From: Caprella mutica
Taxonomy: Eukaryota > Arthropoda > Malacostraca > Amphipoda > Caprellidae
NCBI GenBank assembly: GCA_947561585.1
Contig: CANNZV010000501.1
Location: 1 to 64,000 of the forward strand
Reading direction: 5' to 3'
Length of the DNA: 64,000 nt
Shown: one piece after another, positions 24,537 through 34,772 of the stretch
Layout: each line of letters begins with the position of its first letter
Numbering within the stretch: the stretch's first letter is position 1
Notes under the pieces: generated by a model
The model's database searches: none
Told to the model about the DNA's origin: nothing
The model's input: only the letters and a program-made list of their open reading frames with translations
Program-made: the position numbers and the translations under genes

Positions 24537-25057
24537 TAATTATCAATTGACTTCATCCCTGAAAATTAGGTATGATTCGTTACATATGTACGTTACGTGC
24601 ATATCATAGGTATTTCCGGTTTACCTGAAACCTTGTTTATTTTTATAAATATAAATTGACATTATAATTATCTATTGACTTCATCCCTGAAAATTAGGTA
24701 TGATTTCGTCATATATGTACAATACGTGCACATCTTAGGTATTTGCGGTTTTACCTGAAACCCTTTTTATATTTTATAATATTACAACTCAATGTTGTAT
24801 CTTAGGTATTTGCGGTTTTACCTGAAACCCTTTTTATATTTTATAATATTACAACTCAATGTTGTATCTTAGGTATTTGCGGTTTTACCTGAAACCCTTT
24901 TTATATCTTATAATATCACAACTCAATGTTGTATCTTAGGTATTTACGGTTTTGCCTGAAACCCTTTTTATATCTTATAATATCACAACTCAATGTTGTA
25001 TCTTAGGTATTTACGGTTTTACCTGAAACCTCGTCTATATTTTATAATATGACAACT
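24537..25057. repeat. 67 bp tandem repeat, five copies, plus longer variant
   Basis: Copies of CTTAGGTATTTGCGG start at 24734, 24801, 24868, 24935 and 25002, a period of exactly 67 bp. Two longer related units (about 123 bp, with CTTCATCCCTGAAAATTAGG) precede them. Confidence 0.8.
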
Positions 25058-27377
25058 CATTTGACCTTCACTGACTTAAAGGATGTTTTGACCCTATAGT
25101 CAGATATTCACATTCGTGACTGTACTTTCGGTATATTTCTATATGATATAACCGTTTCTTATGATATCAACTTCTCTCGATTTCATTTTCTCTTGATATT
25201 ACCTACTAAATAAAACAGCGTAATTTATAATTTCCAAAGATTTTAATCGACGTTATTGCTTTTTAAGCCACAAACAATAAATATCATTTCATTAAAATGT
25301 GCAAAATTAATGAAATACGAGAATGGGTTAATTACTTCCATTCCAGTACTAAAAATATGGAAAATTACCTCGTTAATATAAAATAGGTATATCGTTACTT
25401 TACCAAATTCACCTTTGGTTATTTACATGACAAATTCACAGGTTATAAGACCCATTTAATTTATCATCAACTTGGAATATTTTTATTCTCCTTATCTGTG
25501 AATATACAGTTACATATTCCATCTGTATCTCTATTTATGAGTACACAGGTTACTACTAATATATTTGCAACTATATTAGCTCATTTAAACATTGTTCTAA
25601 TGTTTTTTACTTAATACTTTAAAAATTCATACTTTCAAAATAGTATTTTAAGTTCGTTCTCGTCATTCGAACTTTCTCTCTAAGCTTCTTCGAAATTCTT
25701 ATATACGATTTTCTGAATTCTTTTATAATTCTTTATTATAATTATACTTCGCCTTTTATAGGACAACAACAGTTATTTTGTTATATAACGTGCTTTCCAC
25801 GTTATTTGCAATCTTCGTGAATTTATACAACTTTCACTTTCTGAAACATACGTTCCATTAGTTTTCAATGATTTTACTTATAGAATAATTATGCAAAATA
25901 AATTAGATTTAAATGTCGTTCTCAGTCAGATAATTATAAAAGTACTGAAATACATGGTATTTTTAGCCTATTAAAATGTAAATAGTTTTCACTATCCCGA
26001 CACATCTAAAATATTCTGTGCAATTAATATATTCCCAGATTCAATTATATCTGTTAAAAGTTTATAACCTTTAAATGATACACATTGACTAAAATTGTCA
26101 TATCATCTTACTTTACTACTAACTGCGCTATTTGAGGCTACTGGTCTTTGACACTACTTTTTACTCCACTATTTGAGACTATGATATAAATCTATCATTC
26201 CCCCCCAGGAATGTAGTGTCATAACTACACTTTATATTACTATAGGGACCTTTGTGGCAGGTTGTAACTATTTGTGTCGTATTTTGGTAAAGCCATTCTT
26301 TATTACATACTACCTTATCTAACAAAACCTTTCAATATACACTGTAAAGATTAATAATTAGTAAAGATTAATAAAGACAATATAAAATTCACAATACAAA
26401 AATATAAGTAGACATTATTATATTCCAGACACAAAATTCATTACAATATATTAACTTTAGGTTAAATAGTTAAATAGCATCACCTAATTTGCCTCTCGTT
26501 GTTTAGCTGCCTGTTTACCAGATGGTAGTGTAGATTATAAATCTCATGTAGGGTTGCCTCATAGCTCTCCCTTTTTCTGGAGTCATTCGATTTCTTCTGT
26601 TCTCCCGTTTAGATTGTAGATTTCATGAAGTATTGCCTCGTAGCTCTCCTTTTTTCTACTTGCGCTGTTTCTTGTCCTCTTCTTACTGCCTTTCCTTCGT
26701 AATCCCTTGGGTGATTACCGCCAGGTAAAAGTGAGTTTCTGTTGCGATGTATTTTTGTCGCTGTTAGTACTTTGACGCTAATGCCTAGCCACCTTCACTT
26801 AATTTGGCGTATCCGTGCCCAGCTCGAAGTTTGTGTTGCAGCTTGGATGATTGAGTTTATTTATACGCACCGCTCGTTTTATACTCAGCTCGAATTTTCT
26901 CACCGGTCTTTAGAATATTAATGGTATTCTAGAACAGTTTTTATAGTTAACTGCTGTTAACTTGAAAAGTATCCTTTCACATGTCATGTGAATCTTTTCT
27001 GTTGCTTCTCCTTCCCTCTCTTCCTTCCCTTTTTATGAAGTGCTGCAGGACTTCCGTATGTGAGTTGAAAGGGTGTGTTCTCCCATATGTGATGGAAGAG
27101 TGTGTTCTCCCATCGGCATTGTAGAGTTGCTCCCGTAATGTCCTTTTATCGGAAGGAGTGTGATTGGCTAGTTCACTCGCATTACATTCAATGCTTACCT
27201 AGTGATTAACACTGTATAACACTAGGGTTTCATAGTTCTGGTTTTGTACCCTCTTTATCACTGACACTGTCTTTCCAACTTTCCTTTTACTTCTCTAAAA
27301 ATCTTTAAACCATTTATATTATGTCAGTTCTTTTCGTTAATAGATTCTAACCTCTTTTTCCTCCCTCTTTTCTTCAA

Positions 27378-27395
27378 GACCGTTTGAAGATGCCA
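27378..27395 (-). promoter_or_regulatory. Primer-binding site candidate of element B
   Basis: One base inside the 5' LTR the minus strand reads TGGCATCTTCAAACGG. It begins TGG, as required to pair with a tRNA 3' CCA. I cannot name the tRNA. Confidence 0.55.
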
Positions 27396-27396
27396 A

Positions 27397-28636
27397 TATT
27401 AAATTGCCCTTTTCCTATGGGATTGATAGTAAATTATCACCTATTTTCTAAGTAGATGAGGCTTGTTAATAAACTTATCCCATAGGGCAAAATAAGTCTC
27501 CGGGTTCTTTAACAATTATTTGTATTTCTTAACTTGAAGAGACTTGGAGGTAATTGATTGAATTCTATTAAACTGACAAATGACTAAACGGTAAAAGTTT
27601 TTAGGAAGTAAATTAAACACAAGGAAGTTTTAAATGGGTGTACTTATATTAAAGTTCGAATAGTACAGAGTTCTAAGACTTACGCACAAGTCTTTAAATA
27701 ACACAACACAAGTTTTAAATAAACTAGCGGTTGAGTAAACTTAAGGGTTTTAAATAAACAAGGGTCTGAGTTGCCAACTCACGACACCCGTGGATGGACA
27801 AGCCCGACCAGACTTGGTCCGACCAACCAGTCTTCAAGAGACCATCGCGAACTATGAACACTTTAGTTAGGTGTCAATGGTATTTAAAGGATGAACTGGA
27901 GAGTCCAACCTTCCAGTGAGTGAATAAACTTCTGTTAAGGTACTGATAGTACTTTTCAAAGATGTTTTTCTACTCACTGCAGATAGAAATAACACACAAT
28001 GCATTATTCAAATTTAACACGCTAGTGGTAATGGCTTTCTATACGATTAACATATAGATTGATCAGATTTACTAAAAGTTCATTTTAGTGAAACCTGATT
28101 TACTAATAAACATCCAAATTTAAGCATACTATTTCAGAGTCCTGTTTAACCTATACATGATCAGAAATGTTACAAGTTCCTAACTATTAATTAAGTATTT
28201 CAATTAGAATAATTGAAGTACTTACTTAATTCTTTTTAAATTAATTAAGTATTAATTTCAATTCTATCTATAGAAAAAGAACTCAATATTCTAAGTTGTA
28301 TAACTGATTTACAAAGTTCATGAAGTTATATAACTTAGTACAAATTATAAAGTTATATTCTGAGTTACAAGTTATAGCTCTGGGTTACAAGTTATAAAGT
28401 TATGTTCTGAAGTTACAAGTTATATTAGCGGCTTACATCAAAGCTATTCGTTTATAATTATATTCGAGCTCCTAGCGAGAATAACATGACCATAAATTTA
28501 AATAGCATTTCCTTCTAATGAACAGTGTACAAGATTAAAAAGATTATGTCTGATTAAATGATTATCAAATTATAGAAATTGAAAGATTAAGTAAAAATAC
28601 AAGTTCAGCGTATTAACAATCTTTCTATTGTTAATA
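27397..28636 (-). repeat. LTR element B, 5' LTR (right)
   Basis: 1240 bp partner of 17477-18716, identical by eye except for one transition near 27801. The near identity indicates a very recent insertion, because both LTRs are copied from one template on integration. Confidence 0.9.
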
Positions 28637-28681
28637 GTTATTAAGGGTCAATACCCATCTTGATTTTTGGAGATTAGCCAT
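28637..28681 (-). pseudogene. CRESS-DNA virus Rep-like gene, N-terminal 15 codons (EVE)
   Basis: On the minus strand an ATG at 28681-28679, with an in-frame stop a few codons upstream, opens a frame whose residues 9-15 include WVLTLNN. This is rolling-circle motif I of circovirus-type Rep proteins, where FTLNN is typical. The 15th codon ends exactly at 28637, the first base of the GTTAT target duplication. The frame then runs into LTR element B. Across the element, at 17471, the frame resumes in phase. This piece alone would be unrecognisable; its meaning comes from its position and motif. Confidence 0.8.
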
Positions 28682-29263
28682 GTTGGTCCTTTAAGTGCGA
28701 AGATTACTGCTTAACTGAAATTCACATTGGTGTAACACTATTATGGCTTTTGTAGAACATGTTACTGTCGATGAGCGCAATACTTTCACCATTGTTCATA
28801 TATTTATGAGTTGATTTATTCTACCTCTTGTAATTCATTGTCTGTTCTTGACATCAAAAAGTACATTACATTATGAGTGTCATTTAATTCCAAACAGTTC
28901 ATACATTGTGGTAGCCATATAAAATTATGAATGGTTTCCTTATTCAAATATCTTAAACTTGCTATAACTCTGTTTGAAGACAATTTTCACTCGATTTTTA
29001 GAACTGTGACTCTGAAGTTATTTTGTTCAATTACGACAGCTAGCTAAATAATACATTAAGCAACAAAAACTCAATGGATATAAATCGTTAAGTTTTCAAT
29101 TACACATTTTGAATAATGATAGATATTGAGCGATCGAATCTATAAACAAAGTAATTTAACATCATTCTATGGGGTTACTATTTATTAATAAAATACTCCT
29201 TTGGTTGTGGTTAGTTTAATAGTGCAATTTATTATTGATATAACATTTATTATACTGTGTGTA
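28682..29263. other. Upstream flank of Rep-like gene, nothing else seen
   Basis: AT-rich sequence with no long frame. If the Rep-like gene had a promoter before interruption it would lie here (minus strand), but I see no clear TATA or initiator. Confidence 0.4.
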
Positions 29264-29267
29264 TATC

Positions 29268-29370
29268 GGGGGGCGTGCCGCCCCCCAAACTCCCCTGCCA
29301 GGTCATTAAACAATCATGAAGTGTGCAGTACAACAAACCAGCGGATACAACAAACTACATTACAGCTTCC
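29268..29370. repeat. Dispersed repeat with GC-rich hairpin
   Basis: Contains GGGGGGCG-TGC-CGCCCCCC at 29268-29286, an 8 bp perfect stem in AT-rich surroundings. It continues into sequence that is the reverse complement of 9602-9712. Probably the end of a MITE or Helitron-like element; a CTRR-type terminus was not found. Confidence 0.6.
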
Positions 29371-29792
29371 CATGTCTCGCAACCTTTATACTGTTTAATA
29401 TTTCACTGTTCAATGACATGACCCCAGTTATAATAAAAACTTCCAATTAATTCAGGAAGATATATAAATACCAATACATTGTTAGTACAATTAAATAAAT
29501 TCACAAGCGCTTGCCACCATTGCAATGCTATGAATTATGACCAATATTACTCTTTAAATGTCCTACTTTTATTGAACCTTTGTCTACCATCAGGCGAACT
29601 TTATCAAATAGATTATTCTCTAAAAACTATGAATTGTTATCATAGATTTCATCAATTTAGCAAATCATTAAGGTTAAAAATAGCACTTGCATAATGTGTA
29701 TAATTTATCTATGGAATCAGTAGGCATTGAAAAGTTCTGTTTAAGGCTAGAGTGTTGGGGGCTGGGGCTAGGGCTAAAGTAATATTATAAAC
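29371..29792. other. No feature recognised
   Basis: AT-rich; short frames only. A GGGGGCTGGGGCTAGGGC patch lies just before the next repeat. Confidence 0.4.
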
Positions 29793-30373
29793 TTTCATAT
29801 CCGTTACTAATCAATGTCTATTTATCATATTATGATGAAATATTTGATATGAAAATTAGACGCATCCCCTTCATATCGATAGGTAAAAAGTTAATTCATT
29901 AGTGTTTCGTGTGAAAAATATTAGAAATAGCAATTATAGATAAGAATATAGATATAGTTCAGGTGTGTTTATATTGTTCTTTTTTTACTTATCAATAAGA
30001 AATAAGGTCTTAAACATTGTAGTGAGCGACCTCTGGTGGCGAATTTGTGTGAAAAAAGTGTGGTGTCAAATAGTCATTACGATCTGTCATTGCTGGTTCG
30101 AAATTAGTCTGAATGGTGTGTTTTGGAACAATCTTTTATCTAACTCATTCAGTGAACTCATTTTCAATTTGTTCAATAATGTGTATAGTTTATTTGAGAG
30201 TTTATATAGAAGTTTATTTTTTCTTATAAATTTGATAGTTTATTCAATTGTATATTTGTTCTATTAAATTTGATGGTTTATTCAATTGTTTAATTGTTCT
30301 TTTAAATTTGATAGTTTCACTAAAAGTTATTGGTTGATAAGGATGCTTATTCTCCAGTATTTTAGTCCCTCTT
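29793..30373 (+). repeat. Partial copy of the 55-64 kb tandem unit
   Basis: About 580 bp closely matching 55245-55823 and 59861-60440, starting TTTCATATCCGTTACTAATC and ending near TTCTCCAGTATTTTAG. It includes the phrase GCGACCTCTGGTGGCGAA. A frame of 100 codons at 29965-30267 is shared with 60092-60337 but is Phe/Leu-rich, lies in repeated DNA and is broken in the 55 kb copy, so I do not call it a gene. Confidence 0.8.
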
Positions 30374-31066
30374 TTAGTTTTTAATTTTTAATTTCATCCT
30401 TGGTATTGTTGTTACCTAACTAGTTTGGCTCCGCTGCCTATGAAGCTATGGTAAGTTCACCAAGAAAAGTGATATTTCAAATTGTTGACATAAGAAACAC
30501 TCAGTCAGCCTGGCTCTGCAGTTGTAACTGCTTTTAAACAGCATTTTTTCTAGGTAACAATAAAGCATGGCTTGCTCATTATTTTCCTGAAGAGTTTGAC
30601 AATCATTTTGGGCCCTTAATTGCATATTATTTTCTCCTATGCTGCTATGTTATTTTGGAGAGAAATCATAATAATTAGATTTATGGGAAAGAAATTTTTT
30701 CTTATTTGGAGATAACTATTAAAATGGAGAGTTCTTGATCCATAATATTTCATTTGGCCATTTGTTTTTCTAATTCTTTAAAAAAAAGATAAATTTATGC
30801 AAGAGAATCAAATTATTACATATTCTTTACAAAATAGCCAGACTCCAGAAACTTTCAAGTGTTAACAGTAACTCTTTTTCTAAATTTTCTTGTAAATGTT
30901 AATACATTTCTATGGTTTATTAATTAATAATACATTGCAATTCTTTCAAAGATAAATTAAAATAACTATTTATTTGTTGAATACAAATAAATTTTGAATC
31001 TCATGCTATTGGTATGGAAATAGTTATGACAATTTTATGTAATTTAATTCAAAATATTTTCTTTAC
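30374..31066. other. No gene; repeat relic at 30600-30740
   Basis: Part of this stretch (TTATTTTGGAGAGAAAT and neighbours) resembles 11985-12170 in the opposite orientation. The rest is AT-rich and unassigned. Confidence 0.4.
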
Positions 31067-31068
31067 AG

Positions 31069-31189
31069 TGATTCAAGTTGTGAATGGTGGTACAATGAGG
31101 AAATTGTTCAGTTAAAAACCAATGTTGCCAAATTGGAAAAATGGATGGTTCATCCAAAATTTTCATACCTGCCAACCCTGTGGAAGAGT
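31069..31189 (+). other. Possible exon, coiled-coil-like
   Basis: A TTTCTTTACAG acceptor-like sequence precedes an open stretch of about 40 codons (with phrases CEWWYNEEIVQLK and NVAKLEKWM), which ends in a stop near 31189. The heptad-like spacing suggests a short coiled coil. A second acceptor/donor pair brackets about 31627-31740 (donor GTAAGT at 31741), but no single frame is open across it. These may be remnants of one host or transposon gene. Confidence 0.25.
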
Positions 31190-31741
31190 TAGACAGTTTG
31201 TCTAAAAACAGCTCTCTGGTACTTATTAATTAAAAACAAATTGGATTCCATGAAGTAGCCACTAACATAAATATTATCTAGGCATGAGATAATCATACCA
31301 TTTATCTTTTTCAGATCTCTATTCTCAATCTTATTCCTTTTAAAGTCTGGGTCACTGCAGATCATTGAGAGATAACTGATGGAAAAAACAATGCCTGAAA
31401 GACTGGCCTTCCAATTTTTTCTGACTGGGTTTGGAAAATGGAGAATTTCCTATAGTAAATTAATCTTCAGAGATCATAAGATCTTAAAATTTGTGTTAGG
31501 TTAGTATGAATGAATGTTACCAACTTATTTGTCCATCTAAACTTCTAAAGTATACGATTGTTCAAACATTTTACACAGATATCAGTTGAATTGACGTTTT
31601 TCAAATTATGTATTGCACTTTCCAGGTAGCTACTATCAAATCTACACACATATGCATCTTCTAAAGAAGAAAAATAAATCCGCGCCGATCAGGAGTTTAT
31701 GATTGGGAAGGTGGCAGGAAGTTGGATGTGTACACTACAAT

Positions 31742-32032
31742 GTAAGTTCTCGAATGAACTAATTTTTATTGAGAACTACAAACGAAATGAAAATTTGCCT
31801 ATATAGGCCGAATAGCTAATCTATAAAATTTTCATTTTACACCTAATAAATAAATAGATGAATAAATAAATACACTTAATAAATTTTCTTGCCAGCTATG
31901 TAACACAACATTTCCAAAATGATTACAAACTATGACATTTTTTGTAATTAGCAAAATTAATTTAACATATTCCTGTATTGAAATATTGTTTTTCATCTGA
32001 TAATCTTATTTAGCTTCTTCTCTTGTTCCTGA
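31742..32032. other. No feature recognised
   Basis: AT-rich intervening sequence with an AATAAATAAATA patch near 31845-31875. Confidence 0.35.
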
Positions 32033-32036
32033 ATCT

Positions 32037-32431
32037 GCAATTCACTCTGGTGCTGTGACTGCAATTCACTCTGGTGATGTCACTGCAATTCACTCTGGTG
32101 CTGCCACTGCAATTCACTCTGGTGCTGCCACTGCAATTCACTCTGGTGCTGTGACTGCAATTCACTCTGGTGCTGCCACTGCAATTCACTCTGGTGCTGT
32201 GACTGCAATTCACTCTGGTGTTGCCACTGCAATTCACTCTGGTGCTGCCACTGCAATTCACTCTGGTGCTGCCACTGCAATTCACTCTGGTGCTGCCACT
32301 GCAATTCACTCTGGTGTTGCCACTGCAATTCACTCTGGTGCTGCCACTGCAATTCACTCTGGTGCTGCCACTGCAATTCACTCTGGTGCTGTGACTGCAA
32401 TTCATTCTGGTGATGTCAGTGCAATTCACTC
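32037..32431. repeat. 24 bp minisatellite, about 16 copies
   Basis: Unit CACTCTGGTGCTGCCACTGC plus AATT, period 24 bp, with GCTGTGACTGC and GATGTCACTGC variants. Because 24 is a multiple of three and the unit lacks stops in several frames, long frames appear on both strands (eight-residue repeats such as TAIHSGAA or NCSGSTRV). I treat these as repeat artefacts, although transcription cannot be excluded. Confidence 0.9.
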
Positions 32432-32844
32432 TGTGTCACGGTGGATACCCTGATGGTATTGTTAGAACTCTGTTTTGTCCATGTAGCTAACTTCTCCCTT
32501 AGTTAGCTACATGGTAGGATTCTTTACAGCCCTACCTACCATTTTTTCTGAAGTGACTTTACATAATATGTATAATTCATATGTAAGTAGCAGGTTGAAA
32601 TTCAGTTATGATACTAGGTTGTTGGTAGGCTTTTCAAATCTCATGTAGAATATTGTATCTTTTTTATGTGGTTGAGGGCGGGGGTCTGATTATCAGACTA
32701 GGGGTTTTTGTAAACATTTTTGCCGGTCACCCAACTTGTTATCACGATGCTATCTTCTGGGTAGGCCTTCTTTTTGTTATATTGTAGTTTTTTTAATTTA
32801 GCGTCTCTTTGTATCTCTCCTCTTCCTTCTGCTTTGCTATGTCG
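32432..32844. other. Spacer; homologous to 51400-51480 at its right end
   Basis: The last 80 bases (GATACAAAGAGACGCTAAA on the minus strand) match the flank of a single inverted unit of the next minisatellite near 51440, so the array lies inside a dispersed repeat. The inverted pair GTAGCTAACT / AGTTAGCTAC occurs at about 32482-32512. Confidence 0.5.
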
Positions 32845-33379
32845 ATGGGTAAACAGACTGACTGTGTAGGTCTCTTATCCATGGGTAAGCAGACTGACAG
32901 TTTAGGTCTCTTATCCATGGGTAAGCAGACTGACTGTGTAGGTCTCTTTTCCATGGGTAAGCAGACTGACTGTGTAGGTCTCTTTTCCATGGGTAAGCAG
33001 ACTGACTGTGTAGGTCTCTTATCCATGGGTAAGAAGACTGACTGTGTAGATCTCTTATCCATGGGTAAGCAGACTGACTTTGTAGGTCTCTTATCCATGG
33101 GTAAGCAGACTGCCAGTTTAGGTCTCTTATCCATGGGTAAGCAGACTGACTGTGTAGGTCTCTTATCCATGGGTAAGCAGACTGACAGTTTAGGTCTCTT
33201 ATCCATGGGTAAGCAGACTGACTGTGTAGGTCTCTTATCCATGGGTAAGCAGACTGACAGTTTAGGTCTCTTATCCATGGGTAAGCAGACTGACTGTGTA
33301 GGTCTCTTATCCATGGGTAAGCAGACTGACTGTGTAGGTCTCTTATCCATGGGTAAGCAGACTGACTGTGTAGGTCTTA
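32845..33379. repeat. 36 bp minisatellite, 15 copies
   Basis: Fifteen units of exactly 36 bp, each starting ATGGGTAAGCAGACTGAC and ending GTCTCTTATCC. Variants differ at a few positions (TGTGTAG or AGTTTAG). The unit is open in frame on both strands, giving 12-residue repeats (plus MGKQTDCVGLLS, minus MDKRPTQSVCLP). Fewer than two units occur at 51347-51405. Confidence 0.9.
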
Positions 33380-33544
33380 AGTCTAACCCATGGATGTCTA
33401 TTTTTGTGGCATTTCATTATACATCTATTCCCTATAATTAGCAGCTATATTTCATGTGTTGAATATATCTTTGTAAATATTATTTCACAGCTTTTAATAT
33501 CATCGTAATAAATAATACTTTATATATTTTCATTTAATCCAATA

Positions 33545-33883
33545 CCCAACCAAAAAAAATTAAGGTTGGCAGAAAAGCCATTATGGTCGGGCTGCCGTAC
33601 CCAATATGGTTGGCAATATAGGTGCCAAAAGTCCGCTTTGCCAACCATAATTATGGTTGGTTAGCCAACTATAATTATGGTTGGTGAGCCAACCATACCC
33701 CACCTATGTATGTATAGGAGGAGTATGGTTGGCTCGTCACTCATATATAGGCGGCGTATGGTTGGCTTACCAACCGTAATTATGATTGGCAAAGCGGACT
33801 TTTGGCACCTATATTGGCAACCATATTGGGTACGGCAGCCCGACCATAATGGCTTTTCTGCCAACCTTAATTTTCTGATTGGG
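33545..33883. mobile_element. Foldback element with arms of about 120 bp
   Basis: The left arm (from CCCAACCAAAA at 33545) is repeated in inverse orientation up to 33883, with only a few mismatches over some 120 bases. The centre carries further copies of TATGGTTGGC in both orientations. Short open frames on both strands are mirror images of the repeat. It could form a long hairpin RNA. A target-site duplication was not identified. Confidence 0.85.
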
Positions 33884-33887
33884 AAAG

Positions 33888-33921
33888 TCAAATGAGCTGA
33901 TCTTCATGCTGGACGGACGTG
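33888..33921 (+). promoter_or_regulatory. Candidate internal LINE promoter (Inr + DPE)
   Basis: AGTCAAATG at about 33886-33894 could serve as an initiator, with GGACGTG beginning about 26-28 bases downstream. Jockey-group LINEs use such an initiator plus downstream element located inside the transcribed region. This is position and motif evidence only. Confidence 0.4.
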
Positions 33922-34046
33922 TGCTGCTTATAACGCTGTGCTAGCCTAGCCTCTGTGTTTATGCCTATAGTGTGTGTTGTGGTTGAATCAGTACATTTTG
34001 TCCACTGTACTATCTCCTTCGTCTATGGTTCTGTGATCACTTCACA

Positions 34047-34772
34047 ATGTCAAGGGGACAGAAATAAAACAATCAGGCAAATCCTCCAATCTCTGATTTG
34101 TTGTCCGGTGTCTCTGAAGAGAGTCGTCTTATATTTCAGCTTTTGTCTGACAAACTTGACCAGCTTATCGAGGCCAAAGATAAGAAAATTGAGACTCTTG
34201 AGGTTGAGAATGCCACCCTGAGAAGGGATATGGGGAGACTTGAGGAGAGAGTGGAGAGCCTGGAAATGCAAGATCGCCGCAATGACATTGTGGTGTCTGG
34301 AAACGTGCTCCCACCTCACATGATGGGAGAAAATACGACGAAGGTCATTATCGATGTACTGAAGCAACATATGAATTATGTATTGCCTAGTGAAAATATA
34401 CTTACTGCCTATCGTTTGAATGGAAAGTCTGGCGAGAAATTTGTTGGCAAAACCGTCTTGGTCAAGTTGTGCGGTGGCAATCACAAAAGAGACCTAATAT
34501 CTGCCTGCAAATCTACTAAACCTGCTCAGCTCTACATAAACGACAGTTTGACTCCGTTGCGTGCAGAGATTCTCTTCACCCTAAGAAAAGCTAAGAAGAA
34601 ATTTCCTAATAAATTTGGCGCATGTGGATCTATGGGAGGCCGAGTCTTTGTTTGGGTGAAAGCACCTCTTCCCTCCAACAGAGATTCCAGGATGTTCATC
34701 AGCTCAAAACATCAACTAGAAGATTTTTGTATGAAACAGTTAAATTGTTCTGTTACTGAACTGCTGATTTGA
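34047..34772 (+). pseudogene. LINE ORF1, RNA-binding protein, nonsense at codon 7
   Basis: ORF1p of the LINE, an RNA chaperone that coats the transcript. The natural start is probably the ATG at 34047. The frame is interrupted by TAA at 34065-34067, then open to 34772 (about 242 codons in all). After roughly 25 residues comes a coiled coil (heptads with LDQLIEAKDKKIETLEVENA at about 34150-34210). A globular region with basic patches follows (KAKKKFPNKFG). No CCHC zinc knuckle is present, resembling the L1-ORF1p-like (Transposase_22-like) class. Initiation downstream of the stop would lose only the first residues. Confidence 0.75.

Larger units (their letters stand above)
18717..27396 (-). mobile_element. 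Interior of LTR element B, no coding potential
   Basis: 8.7 kb of AT-rich sequence, dense in stops on both strands. Short frames at 20377-20750, 21071-21289 and 23452-23685 show no domain and look random; the first overlaps a small repeat of AAGTATGACTGTGAAGTC at 20500-20580. Around 26500-27390 the base composition becomes less AT-rich. Three local tandem arrays are listed separately. No reverse transcriptase, integrase, protease or gag motif was seen. Confidence 0.75.
17477..28636 (-). mobile_element. Young LTR retrotransposon B with non-coding interior
   Basis: Two 1240 bp direct repeats (17477-18716, 27397-28636) enclose 8680 bp and are flanked by GTTAT on both sides. Comparing the repeats by eye I found a single difference (T at 17881 region, C in the partner). 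The interior has no open frame longer than 96 codons on either strand and no gag-pol signature. On the minus strand the LTR is followed by a candidate primer-binding site (from 27395 leftward) and the other LTR is preceded by GAAGGGGGGAGTG, a polypurine tract, so the element is oriented minus. The size and structure fit a large retrotransposon derivative mobilised in trans. It interrupts the Rep-like gene between its 15th and 16th codons. Confidence 0.9.

Noticed and set aside
29965..30267. 100-codon frame also seen at 60092-60337
   Set aside because: Phe/Leu/Asn-rich, inside repeated DNA, with no domain, and disrupted in the third copy near 55450-55700.
32010..32453. Open frames of 106-139 codons on both strands across the 24 bp array
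   Set aside because: They follow from a stop-free unit with a period divisible by three; no non-repetitive coding sequence or start context supports a gene.
32793..33441. Frames of 185 and 210 codons across the 36 bp array
   Set aside because: Same cause: a 36 bp unit open on both strands. Kept as a repeat and reported as a curiosity only.
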